Source of the DNA: Anaerolinea sp.
Lineage (GTDB): Bacteria; Chloroflexota; Anaerolineae; Anaerolineales; Anaerolineaceae
Direction: 5' to 3'
Assembly (NCBI GenBank): GCA_013824865.1
Contig: PNON01000003.1
Coordinates: 35,768-99,767 of the forward strand
Length of the DNA: 64,000 bases
Position 1 is the first letter of the stretch. Every line of letters begins with the position of its first letter. Shown piece after piece: positions 18,111-27,302 of the stretch. The position numbers and the translations under genes are program-made. The notes below the pieces were generated by a model. It made no database searches. It was not told where the DNA came from and was given only the letters and a program-made list of their open reading frames with translations.

Positions 18111-19055
18111 TTACTTAAACATGGTGGAAACTGCTGAATTCATCAGTTTAAAAATGGCGGGTGCCATAATGATGATGAAGACGGAAGGAAAGATCAAAAG
18201 CGCCATTGGAATAAGCATCTTAATTGGCGTTTTATGGGCTTCCTCTTCTGCATGCTGACGCCGCCGCATTCTCATCTGATCCGACTGGATGCGCAAAATC
18301 TTCGCCATGCTAACACCCAGTTGTTCACTCTGGATGACTGCTGCGATGAAACTGGTCATTTCAGGGATATCAACTCTGTCAGCCATTCCACGAAGAGCCT
18401 CTTTCCTGGCTTTTCCATATTGAATTTCCGTAATCACACGTCCGAATGCCTGTGACAATTCATTATCCCATTTTTCAGAAACCTTCGCCACAGCTGCATC
18501 AAAACCCAATCCGGCTTCCACGCATATTGTGAGTAAATCCAGTGCATCCGGCATACTCAATTTTATGCTTTTTTGTCGTTTTTTGGATAGATTCGTCAAC
18601 CAAAGACGAGGATAGATAAAGCCAAAAACACAGAATCCACCAATAACAATTAAGTTGGTTAGCGATGCCCACTTATCAGATGTAAAGAAGAATATTGCCC
18701 AGAAACTTCCGCCAAAGAGCAATGCTCCACCTCCTTGCATCAGGATGATTGTTCCAGGTTCAAACTTTCCTGTCAATCCTGCCATATCAATTTTCTTTTG
18801 GATAATATTTAATGGATCTTTTGGGAATAGTTTATTAACTGACTCGCCCAATCTATGAAGGAACGGTGAAATTACTCGGTCCATGAAAGGCTGCGCCATT
18901 TCTATTTCTTCCAACGTACCTGTGTCAGCCAGGTTTGTTGCATTTTGTAAGCGTTGCTCGATAATCTCGTCGCGTTTTGGTATTTGAGATATGATAGCCA
19001 ACACTAGAAAAACGACTACAACAACAATTATTAGTAGAAGCACTGTTAGATTCAT
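18111..19055 (-). CDS. tadC: Tad pilus inner-membrane platform protein TadC
   Basis: 314-residue type II secretion F-domain protein of a tight-adherence (Flp) pilus. Hydrophobic helices at the N-terminus (about 3-23), in the middle and at the C-terminus frame the T2SF domain, recognisable by DALDLLTICVEAGLGFDAAV. Last gene of the flp-cpaB-tadA-tadB-tadC run; TadB and TadC are paralogous and are expected to form the platform together. Confidence 0.88.
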   Translation of the reverse strand: MNLTVLLLIIVVVVVFLVLAIISQIPKRDEIIEQRLQNATNLADTGTLEEIEMAQPFMDRVISPFLHRLGESVNKLFPKDPLNIIQKKIDMAGLTGKFEPGTIILMQGGGALLFGGSFWAIFFFTSDKWASLTNLIVIGGFCVFGFIYPRLWLTNLSKKRQKSIKLSMPDALDLLTICVEAGLGFDAAVAKVSEKWDNELSQAFGRVITEIQYGKARKEALRGMADRVDIPEMTSFIAAVIQSEQLGVSMAKILRIQSDQMRMRRRQHAEEEAHKTPIKMLIPMALLIFPSVFIIIMAPAIFKLMNSAVSTMFK

Positions 19056-19073
19056 AGAGATCCTAAATGCATA

Positions 19074-20051
19074 TTAAACTTCAACTATAGCCAACTTTCG
19101 CATGATCAAATAGCCAATAGTGATCATTATTACTACAGTCCCCAGTGCGATATACCCACAGGGAACATTCTGGGGGGCAAAGAATTCCATGATGTAACTT
19201 CTATCAGCTAAAAATAGGAGGAGCATCAAGGCAACCGGCATTATCGATAAGAATCTGCCCGAGTACATCGCCTGGGTTGTGAGCACTCTGATCTCACCCT
19301 TGATTCTTACCCTATCCCGAATGGTATGCGAAATTGTTTCAAGAATTTCCGAGAGATTACCACCCACTTCCCTTTGGACGTTCATCGCCGTCACGATCAA
19401 ATCCAGATCCTCACTGGGAATTCGTTTGCAGAGATTGGCAAGAGCTCTTTCTACACTCACTCCAAGCTGAACTTCCTGTACAACTCGCCGGAATTCATCC
19501 GAAATTGGTGCTGGCAATTCCCGGCTTATAGATTCCATCGCTTGCAAGTTTGAATATCCAGCTCGTAAACCATTTACCATCAGGTTGAGCATATCTGGCA
19601 GCTGGTTATCAAACTTGGTCAGACGGCGCGTTTGTTCTGATTTGAGGTACATGCCGGGAATGAATCCCCCAACGACACCACCCAGTAGGATAATATACCA
19701 TTCAAATCCACCCAGAAATGCGGCCAATAATGCCAATCCAGCAATTGCAACTATTTGCATCCCTAGATACTCGAGAGGTTTAAGGCGAATATCCGCACGG
19801 CTCAGATTTCGTGCAATTTTATTTCCCCACGACGACTGCAATATCATTTTATGAATACCATCACTCAATCCAGCAGGTTTTTTCTCAAAATCATATATGG
19901 CCTCAGCGTCACCCTGGATTTCTTCAACGAAAGCGGGGGTATCACCTTTCAACTCTGGTTCGCTGTCTTTCCGCGATAAAAATAATCCACCAAATAGTAG
20001 CAAAATTGCGATTACCAGAGAGATCAGAATGATGATCGTCATTAATGACAT
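19074..20051 (-). CDS. tadB: Tad pilus inner-membrane platform protein TadB
   Basis: T2SF-domain membrane protein of about 325 residues. LPDMLNLMVNGLRAGYSNLQAM is the family core; predicted helices lie at residues 4-24 and in the middle and C-terminal regions. I place the start at 20051, where an N-terminal membrane helix begins and which falls after the tadA stop; the longer frame to 20168 would run 94 bases into tadA and add unrelated hydrophilic residues. Confidence 0.87.
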   Translation of the reverse strand: MSLMTIIILISLVIAILLLFGGLFLSRKDSEPELKGDTPAFVEEIQGDAEAIYDFEKKPAGLSDGIHKMILQSSWGNKIARNLSRADIRLKPLEYLGMQIVAIAGLALLAAFLGGFEWYIILLGGVVGGFIPGMYLKSEQTRRLTKFDNQLPDMLNLMVNGLRAGYSNLQAMESISRELPAPISDEFRRVVQEVQLGVSVERALANLCKRIPSEDLDLIVTAMNVQREVGGNLSEILETISHTIRDRVRIKGEIRVLTTQAMYSGRFLSIMPVALMLLLFLADRSYIMEFFAPQNVPCGYIALGTVVIMITIGYLIMRKLAIVEV

Positions 20052-20074
20052 TTCATCTACCTGTTGAATCCTTC

Positions 20075-21478
20075 TTATGAATTTCCTGGTATCAGGACGC
20101 CAGTTGATAGCATTTTCACGGGGAATGATATCCCCGCTGCCTCTATCTTTTCCAACAGGACCGGGCAATATCCAGTCGGTTTGAGTTGACCATGAAGTTT
20201 GCCATTATGGTAACCTTGATTTTCAAACTTGAAAATATCGGCTATATTGATATTTCCATCTACGATGCCTAGGACTTCAGAGATGGAGGTAATTTTTCTT
20301 GTGCCATCCCGCATTCGCTCAATGTGAATGACCAGATTAATTGCACTGCAGATTTGCTCGCGGATGGCACGGGCTGGAAGATCCATTCCAGCCATTAAAA
20401 CCATGGTTTCCAAACGTGCCATGGTATCTTTCGGACTATTCGAGTGCAGCGTCGACATGGAGCCATCGTGACCAGTATTCATTGCTTGCAACATATCCAG
20501 AGCAGCTCCATCTCGAATCTCACCCACGATGATCCGATCCGGTCGCATTCGCAGGGAATTGGTCACGAGTTCGCGAATGGTGACTTCGCCCTTCCCCTCA
20601 ATGTTAATGGGGCGCGACTCAAGCGTTACGATATGCTCCTGGCGTAACTGCAGTTCTGCTGCGTTTTCAATCGTTATAATGCGTTCATCATCCGGAATAA
20701 AACTTGACAGGACATTGAGCAAAGTAGTCTTACCAGAACCGGTACCCCCAGAAACCAAGATGTTGATTTTGGCTTCCACGCAGGCTTTAATGAAAAAAGC
20801 TGCATCAGGTGAGAGAGTTCGTAGTTGGATAAGTTTTTCGATGGTAATCGGATTTTTGGCGAATTTCCGAATAGTAAGCACTGGACCGATCAGGGAGATG
20901 GGTGGAATGACTGCATTGACACGCGACCCATCCGGCAATCTGGCATCGACATAAGGGCTGGTTTCATCAATTCGACGGCCTAGTGGGGCGACTATTTTTT
21001 CTATGATTCGCATCAGATGTTCATTGCTTTCAAACAAGTTCGGTAAACGAACCAGCTTTCCATCCCTCTCAATAAATAATTCGGTTGCTCCATTGACCAT
21101 AATCTCGGTGATGGTTTCATCTTGTAGTAATGGTTCCAACGGGCCATAACCCATAATCTCGGCAATGATCTGTTCGAACAGCTTACCCTTTTCAAATTTT
21201 GATAAGGGTATTTTTTCTTCATCCAGTATCTGTTGGAATAGTACCTGGATCCTTTTTTTTACCTCTTCTGTCTTTACTATGTCTTTCTCAATGTCCAATT
21301 CCGCTAATAGTTTGGTCTGGATCCTGTCCTTGAGTTCGAACATAGTCCCACTCGCGTCTGTCTTGGTAACAGGTGTGGAACTGACTTTATCGACCACTGG
21401 AGTTATTTCCGGTTTATCCAGCGGTCCGGTAGTTGGGGTCTGAGGCCCGGTGCTTAGTCTATCAAGAATCGAGGGCAT
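20075..21478 (-). CDS. tadA: Tad pilus assembly ATPase TadA (CpaF)
   Basis: 467-residue secretion ATPase that powers Flp pilus assembly. Walker A SGGTGSGKTTLLN is near residue 243; the GEIRDGAALDMLQAMNTGHDGSMSTLH stretch contains Walker B and the His box. The N-terminal 100 residues form the usual helical bundle. It stands between cpaB and tadB. No separate retraction ATPase is present. Confidence 0.95.
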   Translation of the reverse strand: MPSILDRLSTGPQTPTTGPLDKPEITPVVDKVSSTPVTKTDASGTMFELKDRIQTKLLAELDIEKDIVKTEEVKKRIQVLFQQILDEEKIPLSKFEKGKLFEQIIAEIMGYGPLEPLLQDETITEIMVNGATELFIERDGKLVRLPNLFESNEHLMRIIEKIVAPLGRRIDETSPYVDARLPDGSRVNAVIPPISLIGPVLTIRKFAKNPITIEKLIQLRTLSPDAAFFIKACVEAKINILVSGGTGSGKTTLLNVLSSFIPDDERIITIENAAELQLRQEHIVTLESRPINIEGKGEVTIRELVTNSLRMRPDRIIVGEIRDGAALDMLQAMNTGHDGSMSTLHSNSPKDTMARLETMVLMAGMDLPARAIREQICSAINLVIHIERMRDGTRKITSISEVLGIVDGNINIADIFKFENQGYHNGKLHGQLKPTGYCPVLLEKIEAAGISFPVKMLSTGVLIPGNS

Positions 21479-21521
21479 ATTCTATCTCATCCATTAATTA
21501 AAGATACGGTTTATCATCTGA

Positions 21522-22610
21522 TTAATACGGTGTCGGTGAAGGGTCAACATTTGGCAGGCTAAGAATGGTGATAGCAGGTTCTATACTATAAGGTAATTTT
21601 ACAGGAAGCTTGATTTGATAAGTATCCATTGCATATTGCAAACTCACCGAGTCGGTTTGTACCATTTGGTCATCACCGGCACTGCGCAACACCATATTCA
21701 TTTGAACTCCGCTATAAACCAGGTAATTCAAGGCAACCGCATCCTGAGGAGTTACGATAATCGTAATAATCTTTGGTCTGATAATCGTTTTTGTCACAGG
21801 TTGTTCTTGTGTTGTTGGTGTGGGCGTGGGTTGTATCTCCATTTCAGCTTCTATTTCCTCATCAATGGTTTCGCCAACTTGTAGGACAACCACATTCTGG
21901 AGAATCGTCTGGCTGACGATGCGGGGACGCTGGAGTTCAGATGGTAACAAATACAATGGCTGTGCTAAAGAGACGTCTTGCTCCGCTCTGCCTTTGGGAG
22001 AAGGTACCGCCAGTGATTGTACAAATGCCACCATGGATGGTAAATCGGTCGTTCCAGCCCCTGGAATGACCATTGCAGATAAATTTGGCAAACGTGATTG
22101 GAATTCCGCATCTACATCCACAAACATCATGGTACCAATCACATTGATGTGATCGCCAGGTTTGATGGTATAACCCACGCTCGAAAGCGGATTGGGTACT
22201 GGAATCGATATCGCCACCATACCTTCGGGTATCATATAAGATTCTATCGACCCAGTTGGGCTTTCTGTGATAAGCGAACTGGTAATGGGTATTTTTGCAG
22301 CCAGGTCCATGGTCACTTTTTTACCTACTACTTCATTTATATCCGTAAAGAATACACCTGGAATAAGCAGCCGCTTGGGATAGGGAATGACCGTCACCAT
22401 GTCTGGAGTTACGACATTGCCAAACTTTATCGGTTGAATACTGATGACAATGCTGGACATCTCTTCGCCTGGAGTCGGTACTACCTCAGCAGCTTGGTTC
22501 GCAGAAGTTTGTGGACTGACATACAGAACCCATACGAGAATAACACCAAAGATTAGCAGAAGTGCGAGATAAATCAGTACCTTTCCGCTGCGTTTTGATT
22601 TCTGAGCCAT
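21522..22610 (-). CDS. cpaB: Flp pilus assembly protein CpaB
   Basis: 362 residues, with a basic N-terminus, one membrane helix (about 10-32) and an SAF-type domain (PIKFGNVVTPDMVTVIPYP). In secretin-containing systems CpaB works with the outer-membrane ring; here there is no secretin gene, as expected for a monoderm envelope. A strong AGGAGG site precedes ATG 22610. Confidence 0.85.
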   Translation of the reverse strand: MAQKSKRSGKVLIYLALLLIFGVILVWVLYVSPQTSANQAAEVVPTPGEEMSSIVISIQPIKFGNVVTPDMVTVIPYPKRLLIPGVFFTDINEVVGKKVTMDLAAKIPITSSLITESPTGSIESYMIPEGMVAISIPVPNPLSSVGYTIKPGDHINVIGTMMFVDVDAEFQSRLPNLSAMVIPGAGTTDLPSMVAFVQSLAVPSPKGRAEQDVSLAQPLYLLPSELQRPRIVSQTILQNVVVLQVGETIDEEIEAEMEIQPTPTPTTQEQPVTKTIIRPKIITIIVTPQDAVALNYLVYSGVQMNMVLRSAGDDQMVQTDSVSLQYAMDTYQIKLPVKLPYSIEPAITILSLPNVDPSPTPY

Positions 22611-22704
22611 GGTGACCTCCTGCTACCCTGAATTATATAATGTGAAGATACAAGTTCAGTTTTTATTATATATCAAGTTAGAATATAGTATATAGTCAGA
22701 ATCA

Positions 22705-22743
22705 AATAAACAAGAAACCCCACAGGTGGGGCTACTTGTTTAT
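22705..22743 (-). terminator. Strong hairpin after the flp pilin gene
   Basis: AATAAACAAG (22705-22714) pairs with CTTGTTTATT (22734-22743), with an inner CCCCA/TGGGG stem. It lies between the pilin gene and cpaB on the minus strand. It probably lets the pilin be made in excess over the assembly proteins by partial termination or transcript protection. Confidence 0.75.
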
Positions 22744-22771
22744 TATTTTATGCAGGTTTGATTTAACTGGC

Positions 22772-22921
22772 TTACAGCGCGTCGACAATTTCCTGGAACA
22801 GGTTGGCAATAGCAGGACCGAGAAGCCGCAACACAACCACCACCACGATGGCAATCAGGGCGATGATCAGCGCGTATTCGATCAGGGTTTGTCCTTTTTC
22901 ATTTCGTTTGAGTAGGTTCAT
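22772..22921 (-). CDS. flp: Flp-family type IVb pilin
   Basis: A 49-residue prepilin. The leader MNLLKRNEKG is cleaved after Gly10; the mature protein starts QTLIEYAL, with the conserved Glu at +5 and Tyr at +6, followed by a continuous hydrophobic helix of about 20 residues. An AAGGAG ribosome site precedes the ATG. It heads the Tad operon and is its structural subunit. Prepilin peptidase and TadE/F minor pilins are not in the window. Confidence 0.92.
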   Translation of the reverse strand: MNLLKRNEKGQTLIEYALIIALIAIVVVVVLRLLGPAIANLFQEIVDAL

Positions 22922-23086
22922 TTTCTTCTCCTTAAAATAGTTAATATTATTTTGATCTGTCTATATTTTATACTATTCCGGTCAATTATTATATTAAGAA
23001 TTCCTTACAATTTACTAACTTTTAATCTTTCGTTAATAAAGCAACCGTTACCATCATGAAACCAGGATAGTTAACCGTACGTATAC

Positions 23087-23119
23087 ATTATTGTGATAAG
23101 ACACAATAATCACTATAAT
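23087..23119 (+). promoter_or_regulatory. Promoter with 9-bp inverted repeat, SPFH operon
   Basis: TTGTGA (23091-23096), 17 bases, TATAAT (23114-23119). ATTATTGTG (23087-23095) and CACAATAAT (23102-23110) form a perfect inverted repeat with a 6-base centre covering the -35 box and part of the spacer, so the operon is probably repressed by an unknown dimeric regulator. Confidence 0.6.
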
Positions 23120-23155
23120 AAGTATAGGCAAAATTATATTCCTTGAGGAGGATAA

Positions 23156-23680
23156 ATGAGCGACATATTTAATAAGGTTGTATCGCAGCAAGATGCCATC
23201 CGCAAGTTGCTGGGTAAAATCCCAGGCTTCAGTGGATATTTTGAGCGCGAGAACCGCAGGTCTTCAGATAAGGTGCTGCGGGATATGGTTGCCAAGCAAT
23301 TTGAGGAAGTGTGGAGCCGCATCTCAGGTCTCCAACGGGACCTCATATCGCAGGGAGCCATTTATGCTATTGACGATCTTGAGGCAGCGGCAGTCAAGAT
23401 ACGCCAGGTAATCGATAGGGTGCAAAAAGCATCTTACGGTTATAGTGGATTCTTTGACGCAGTTAAGATCAATGAAAAAGAATTAGAGCTACTATATAAT
23501 TATGATCTTGCCATGCTGGATAACGTGGATGCAGTCAGTAAAGCTGTGGATAATGTGGAAACTTCAATTGGGTCCGATGGGCTCCCTGCCGCTATTCGGA
23601 ACCTCACCATGGTTGCGGAACAATGCGTCTCTATGTTCAACAAACGTGCTGAAGTGATTACTGCATCTATTCCTCAGTAA
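23156..23680 (+). CDS. Conserved helical protein of unknown function paired with SPFH protein
   Basis: 174 residues that I do not recognise as a named family. It is mostly amphipathic helix, with no cysteines except one near the C-terminus, no signal peptide and no membrane segment; heptad-like stretches occur at about 60-85 and 105-140. Strong GAGGAGG ribosome site. It is 28 bases upstream of the SPFH gene and shares its promoter, so it is probably a partner of that protein. Confidence 0.7.
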   Translation: MSDIFNKVVSQQDAIRKLLGKIPGFSGYFERENRRSSDKVLRDMVAKQFEEVWSRISGLQRDLISQGAIYAIDDLEAAAVKIRQVIDRVQKASYGYSGFFDAVKINEKELELLYNYDLAMLDNVDAVSKAVDNVETSIGSDGLPAAIRNLTMVAEQCVSMFNKRAEVITASIPQ

Positions 23681-23708
23681 AACCAACAAATAAAAACGGA
23701 GAATTAAT

Positions 23709-24767
23709 ATGGCTAGGATTTTTGACGTAGTTGAATACCCGAGCGAGATGACGGATGAAATCGTCCATCGATTCCCCGAGGTGGGAGTTGCAGATCTGCG
23801 CATTGGCTCCCAGGTGATTGTACGTGAATCTCAAAACGTGGTCTTCTTTCGGGATGGAAAAGCATTGGACACTTTTGGCCCTGGACGTCATACCATCATT
23901 ACCGCCAATATTCCGAAGGTGATCGATTTTATAGGCAAAGCCTTCAATGACCGCACGCCTTTCACCGCAGAAGTATATTATGTGTCCATGCGTGAATTTG
24001 CAGACCGCAAATGGGGAACCCCCCAGCCTATCATCGTCCGCAACCCTGGCATGGGCCTTGGAGTCGCTCTATTACAGGGTTTTGGCACCTACAGTGTACA
24101 AATCAGCGACCCACAGCAATTCGTCGTCCAGATCTGTGGTGCCCAGGGTATCTATCGCATGTCGGATATTGAAAACCGGCTGCGTACCATGCTGCTCTCC
24201 AAACTTCAGGATCTGCTCGGGGAGACTGCTGGCAAGAATTCAGTAGTGGAATTAATAGCCCTAACTGATGAGATCGGCGCTGGTGTCCGTGCCAAAACAC
24301 AGGATGATTTCAAAGCAATCGGAATGACCCTGAAATCCTTCTATATCGGGAATCTCAAACCCTCAGATAAATCCGCTGAAGAACTGCGGGCGATGGGTAT
24401 GCTCGATATGCAAACCTATACCCAGCTCCAGGCCGCTGACGCTATGAGGGATGCCGCCCAGAATCCTTCTGGTGGCGCTGGGTTAACAGCCGGGATTGGC
24501 GCTGGAATGGGTATTGGCAATGTCCTAAGCCAGTCACTCCAAGGCATGACTGGCGCTGGAGCATCAGGGGCTGCTCAACGGAACGCTGCCAATGGTAATG
24601 CAGCTGGCATTCCAGATGTGATGACACCCGCTGAAGCAGCTGCCATTCTCAAAGTATCAGAAGAGGATGTGCTTGCTGCTATCACCGCCGGCGATCTTAA
24701 AGCACGCAAGATCGGTTCAGCATTTCGCATCAGCAAGGAGGCTGTCGAATCCTTCTTGAAAGGTTAA
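23709..24767 (+). CDS. SPFH/virion-core-like domain protein with C-terminal excisionase-type HTH
   Basis: 352 residues in three parts. Residues 1 to about 240 are an SPFH (band 7) domain of the soluble type, including the PFTAEVYYVSMREFADRKWGTPQPI core, with no N-terminal membrane hairpin. A Gly/Ala-rich linker follows (about 255-300). The last 50 residues (MTPAEAAAILKVSEEDVLAAI...KIGSAFRISKEAVESFL) are a helix-turn-helix of the excisionase/MerR-like family. SPFH proteins form large oligomeric rings; the HTH may bind DNA or may work as a protein-protein module, as in some related fusions. Co-transcribed with the preceding helical protein. Confidence 0.82.
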   Translation: MARIFDVVEYPSEMTDEIVHRFPEVGVADLRIGSQVIVRESQNVVFFRDGKALDTFGPGRHTIITANIPKVIDFIGKAFNDRTPFTAEVYYVSMREFADRKWGTPQPIIVRNPGMGLGVALLQGFGTYSVQISDPQQFVVQICGAQGIYRMSDIENRLRTMLLSKLQDLLGETAGKNSVVELIALTDEIGAGVRAKTQDDFKAIGMTLKSFYIGNLKPSDKSAEELRAMGMLDMQTYTQLQAADAMRDAAQNPSGGAGLTAGIGAGMGIGNVLSQSLQGMTGAGASGAAQRNAANGNAAGIPDVMTPAEAAAILKVSEEDVLAAITAGDLKARKIGSAFRISKEAVESFLKG

Positions 24768-24786
24768 CACTTTTTCTATCCATTAT

Positions 24787-24811
24787 CAGGGCAGGAGCAT
24801 ATCCTGCCCTG
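24787..24811 (+). terminator. Rho-independent terminator after the SPFH gene
   Basis: CAGGGCAGGA (24787-24796) and TCCTGCCCTG (24802-24811) form a perfect 10-bp stem with a 5-base loop, followed by TTTAATTTC. Confidence 0.88.
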
Positions 24812-24887
24812 TTTAATTTCATGATGTTTTTTATACATGATAAAATATAGGCAGGTCAATCCCAAATCCTAAAAACCAGGAGCCTGG

Positions 24888-26030
24888 ATGAAACTGCACG
24901 AATACCAATCCAAACAGATCCTCTCTCGTTACGGTATTCAAATCCCCAGAGGCAGAGTTGCACTTACAGCAAATGAAGCAAAACAAATATCAGAAGAACT
25001 AGGCACAGATGTCATAATTAAATCCCAGGTATTAATTGGCGGTCGTGGAAAAGCAGGTGGTATCCGGCTGGCAAAAAATCCGCGAGAAGCAGAAGACCTG
25101 GCTACATCGATACTGAGTATGGATATTAAAGGTCTTCCGGTACGTAAGGTACTGGTGGATGAAGCCATTAATTTCAGCCGGGAAATCTACCTTGCAATTG
25201 CAAATAACCGTATTACAGCCACCCCCAGCATTATTGCTTCCGCCTCCGGAGGGATGAATATTGAGGAAGTTGCACAATCATCACCCGAGAAGATCATCGC
25301 TGAAGATATCCATCCATTACTTGGCTTGCGAGATTATCAGATCCGCGACCTCGCTAGTTCCATCGACCTACCCCATTCCTTCTGGAAACAGTTCATGCAA
25401 ATTTCGAGAGCGCTCTGGCAGTTATTTCGTGACCAGGATGCCTCCCTAGCGGAGATCAATCCATTGGTCATTTCCAGCGATAATGAGCTTTTGGCCTTGG
25501 ATGCCAAGATCACGATAGATGATAACGCGCTCTTCCGTCACCCTGAACTGAATGAACTTCGCGACCCGGACGCTGAAGATCCTACTGAAACCGAAGCTCG
25601 TAAATATGGTCTCTCATATATAAAACTGGATGGTAAGATTGGCTGCCTGGTTAATGGTGCTGGCCTTGCTATGGCAATCATGGATATGATCGAATACTAT
25701 GGCGGTCAACCGGCTAACTTTCTCGATATTGGCGGAGGCGCTTCATCAGAAAAGGTGGCGGCAGCTATGCGCATCATTTTAAATGATCCCTCGGTAAATT
25801 GCATACTTATTAATATATTCGGTGGAATCACCAGGTGCGATGAAGTTGCCAGGGGAGTGACGCAGGTTCTGGCAGAGATGGACCACCCCGTCTCGATAAT
25901 TGCCCGGTTGGTCGGAACCAATGCCCAGGCAGGCAAGGATACCCTCCAGCACGAAGATATTCATTCTGTGGAAACCCTCACTGAAGCCGCAAAAAAAGCT
26001 GTCGAAATTTCCGCCGGGAGAACAGCATGA
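24888..26030 (+). CDS. sucC: Succinyl-CoA synthetase (ADP-forming) subunit beta
   Basis: 380 residues: N-terminal ATP-grasp domain beginning [17 protein letters not shown] and a C-terminal ligase domain with FLDIGGGA and [13 protein letters not shown]. Catalyses substrate-level phosphorylation in the citrate cycle, or the reverse reaction in a reductive branch. Its stop overlaps the sucD start by 4 bases. It could serve with the 2-oxoacid:ferredoxin oxidoreductase near the right edge of the window. Confidence 0.96.
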   Translation: MKLHEYQSKQILSRYGIQIPRGRVALTANEAKQISEELGTDVIIKSQVLIGGRGKAGGIRLAKNPREAEDLATSILSMDIKGLPVRKVLVDEAINFSREIYLAIANNRITATPSIIASASGGMNIEEVAQSSPEKIIAEDIHPLLGLRDYQIRDLASSIDLPHSFWKQFMQISRALWQLFRDQDASLAEINPLVISSDNELLALDAKITIDDNALFRHPELNELRDPDAEDPTETEARKYGLSYIKLDGKIGCLVNGAGLAMAIMDMIEYYGGQPANFLDIGGGASSEKVAAAMRIILNDPSVNCILINIFGGITRCDEVARGVTQVLAEMDHPVSIIARLVGTNAQAGKDTLQHEDIHSVETLTEAAKKAVEISAGRTA

Positions 26031-26890
26031 GCATCCTCCTTAATAAAAACTCCAGAATCATTGTTCAAGGAATCACCGGTGAAGAGGGACTTTTCCACAC
26101 CACGAACATGATTAAATACGGTTCAGTCATTATTGGCGGCACATCGCCTGGCAAAGGCGGCGAATGGGTTATGAATGGCAAATTACCGGTTTTTGATAGC
26201 CTTAAGCTCGCTGTGGAAGCCTCGGGGGCGAATACTTCGGTCATCTTCGTTCCAGCTAGACATGCCGCAGATGCCATGCTAGAAGCTGTGGATGCGGGCA
26301 TCCCCCTCGTTGTATGCATCACCGAGGGTATTCCCATCCACGATATGATGAAAGTCAAAGTCTATGCAGACCAAAAAGGGACACGTATCATCGGTCCAAA
26401 TTGCCCAGGAATAATTACCCCAGGGGAAAGCAAAGCTGGCATCATCCCGGGTAATATTACTTTGCCAGGCAGCATTGGCGTGGTTTCCCGTTCTGGCACA
26501 TTGACATATGAAATGCTCTTTGCATTAAAACAGCAAGGCCTGGGCACGAGCACTTGCGTGGGAATTGGCGGAGATCCAATCATAGGCACTGATTTCGTTC
26601 AGATATTATCCCTCTTTGAAGCAGACCCACACACTGAAAAAATAGTAATGATAGGCGAGATCGGTGGTCAGGATGAAGAGCGTGCCGCAGAATTTATCTC
26701 CAGTTCGATGACGAAACCCGTCTTTGCCTTTATCGCGGGAATTTCCTCACCTCCAGGTAAACGGATGGGGCATGCAGGTGCGATTATCGAAGGATCTCAT
26801 GGAAATGCGGCTTCCAAGATCGCTAACCTGGAAAATGCAGGGGTCAAAATTGGTCACAATCCAGAAGAACTCGCTGCCAGCTTAAAGTAA
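26027..26890 (+). CDS. sucD: Succinyl-CoA synthetase subunit alpha
   Basis: 287 residues. The CoA-binding Rossmann domain has [17 protein letters not shown]; the phosphohistidine lies in GHAGAIIEG near residue 247. Family length and order relative to sucC are standard. Confidence 0.96.
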   Translation: MSILLNKNSRIIVQGITGEEGLFHTTNMIKYGSVIIGGTSPGKGGEWVMNGKLPVFDSLKLAVEASGANTSVIFVPARHAADAMLEAVDAGIPLVVCITEGIPIHDMMKVKVYADQKGTRIIGPNCPGIITPGESKAGIIPGNITLPGSIGVVSRSGTLTYEMLFALKQQGLGTSTCVGIGGDPIIGTDFVQILSLFEADPHTEKIVMIGEIGGQDEERAAEFISSSMTKPVFAFIAGISSPPGKRMGHAGAIIEGSHGNAASKIANLENAGVKIGHNPEELAASLK

Positions 26891-26892
26891 AA

Positions 26893-26913
26893 AGAGCGCA
26901 CAATGTGCGCTCT
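26893..26913 (-). terminator. Terminator between sucD and acpP
   Basis: AGAGCGCAC (26893-26901) pairs with GTGCGCTCT (26905-26913), loop AAT. On the minus strand it is followed by TTTTTACTTT, so it serves acpP best; it can also block read-through from sucD. Confidence 0.85.
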
Positions 26914-26931
26914 CATGGAAAACCAATTATA

Positions 26932-27168
26932 TTACTTCAAATTTGCATCAATATGGCGAACAGCATCGCCAACAGTCTTTATGCTGCGAGCGTCTTCATC
27001 TCCGATATTGATATTGAATTTTTCACAAAAGCCATCGACGAGAAAAAATTGATCCATGGAATCAGCCTTAAGATCCTCAATGAACCGGGTGTCCAACGTG
27101 ATATCTTTTGCATCAATTTTCATCACCTCAGCGACGACTTCTTTTACGCCTTCAACAGAACTTGCCAT
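26932..27168 (-). CDS. acpP: Acyl carrier protein
   Basis: 78-residue acidic helical carrier. The 4'-phosphopantetheine attachment site is Ser37 in ADSMDQ (usually DSLD). The part after the Ser is somewhat divergent (FFLVDGFCEKFNINI), with a Cys where fatty-acid ACPs usually have Leu/Glu, so it may serve a specialised acyl chain rather than bulk fatty-acid synthesis. AGGAGG ribosome site. It stands alone, with no fab genes adjacent. Confidence 0.88.
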   Translation of the reverse strand: MASSVEGVKEVVAEVMKIDAKDITLDTRFIEDLKADSMDQFFLVDGFCEKFNINIGDEDARSIKTVGDAVRHIDANLK

Positions 27169-27206
27169 TATCGACCTCCTGTTTATCGATTATTATCAAT
27201 AAATGA

Positions 27207-27234
27207 ATTGTATCTTTCATTAATATTCTGTCAA
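27207..27234 (-). promoter_or_regulatory. acpP promoter
   Basis: On the minus strand TTGACA (27234-27229), a 16-base spacer and TACAAT (27212-27207) read toward acpP, about 40 bases upstream of its ATG. Confidence 0.65.
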
Positions 27235-27252
27235 GGCAGCCGTGGGTTATAT

Positions 27253-27281
27253 TTGACATAGACAGACGGAAAGGTTAAGAT
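27253..27281 (+). promoter_or_regulatory. Promoter of the fni-polyprenyl synthase operon
   Basis: TTGACA (27253-27258), a 17-base spacer and TAAGAT (27276-27281). The predicted transcription start near 27288 falls just before the first possible ATG of fni, which favours the second ATG at 27303. Confidence 0.6.
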
Positions 27282-27302
27282 ATTCACAGAATGGAACACC
27301 CG

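Noticed and set aside
18111..20051. General type II secretion or competence pilus
   Set aside because: The tiny Flp pilin, CpaB and the TadA-type ATPase identify a Tad system, in spite of the nearby comF.
26905..27261. 118-codon plus-strand frame opposite acpP
   Set aside because: It is the antisense of a clear acyl carrier protein with ribosome site, promoter and terminator.
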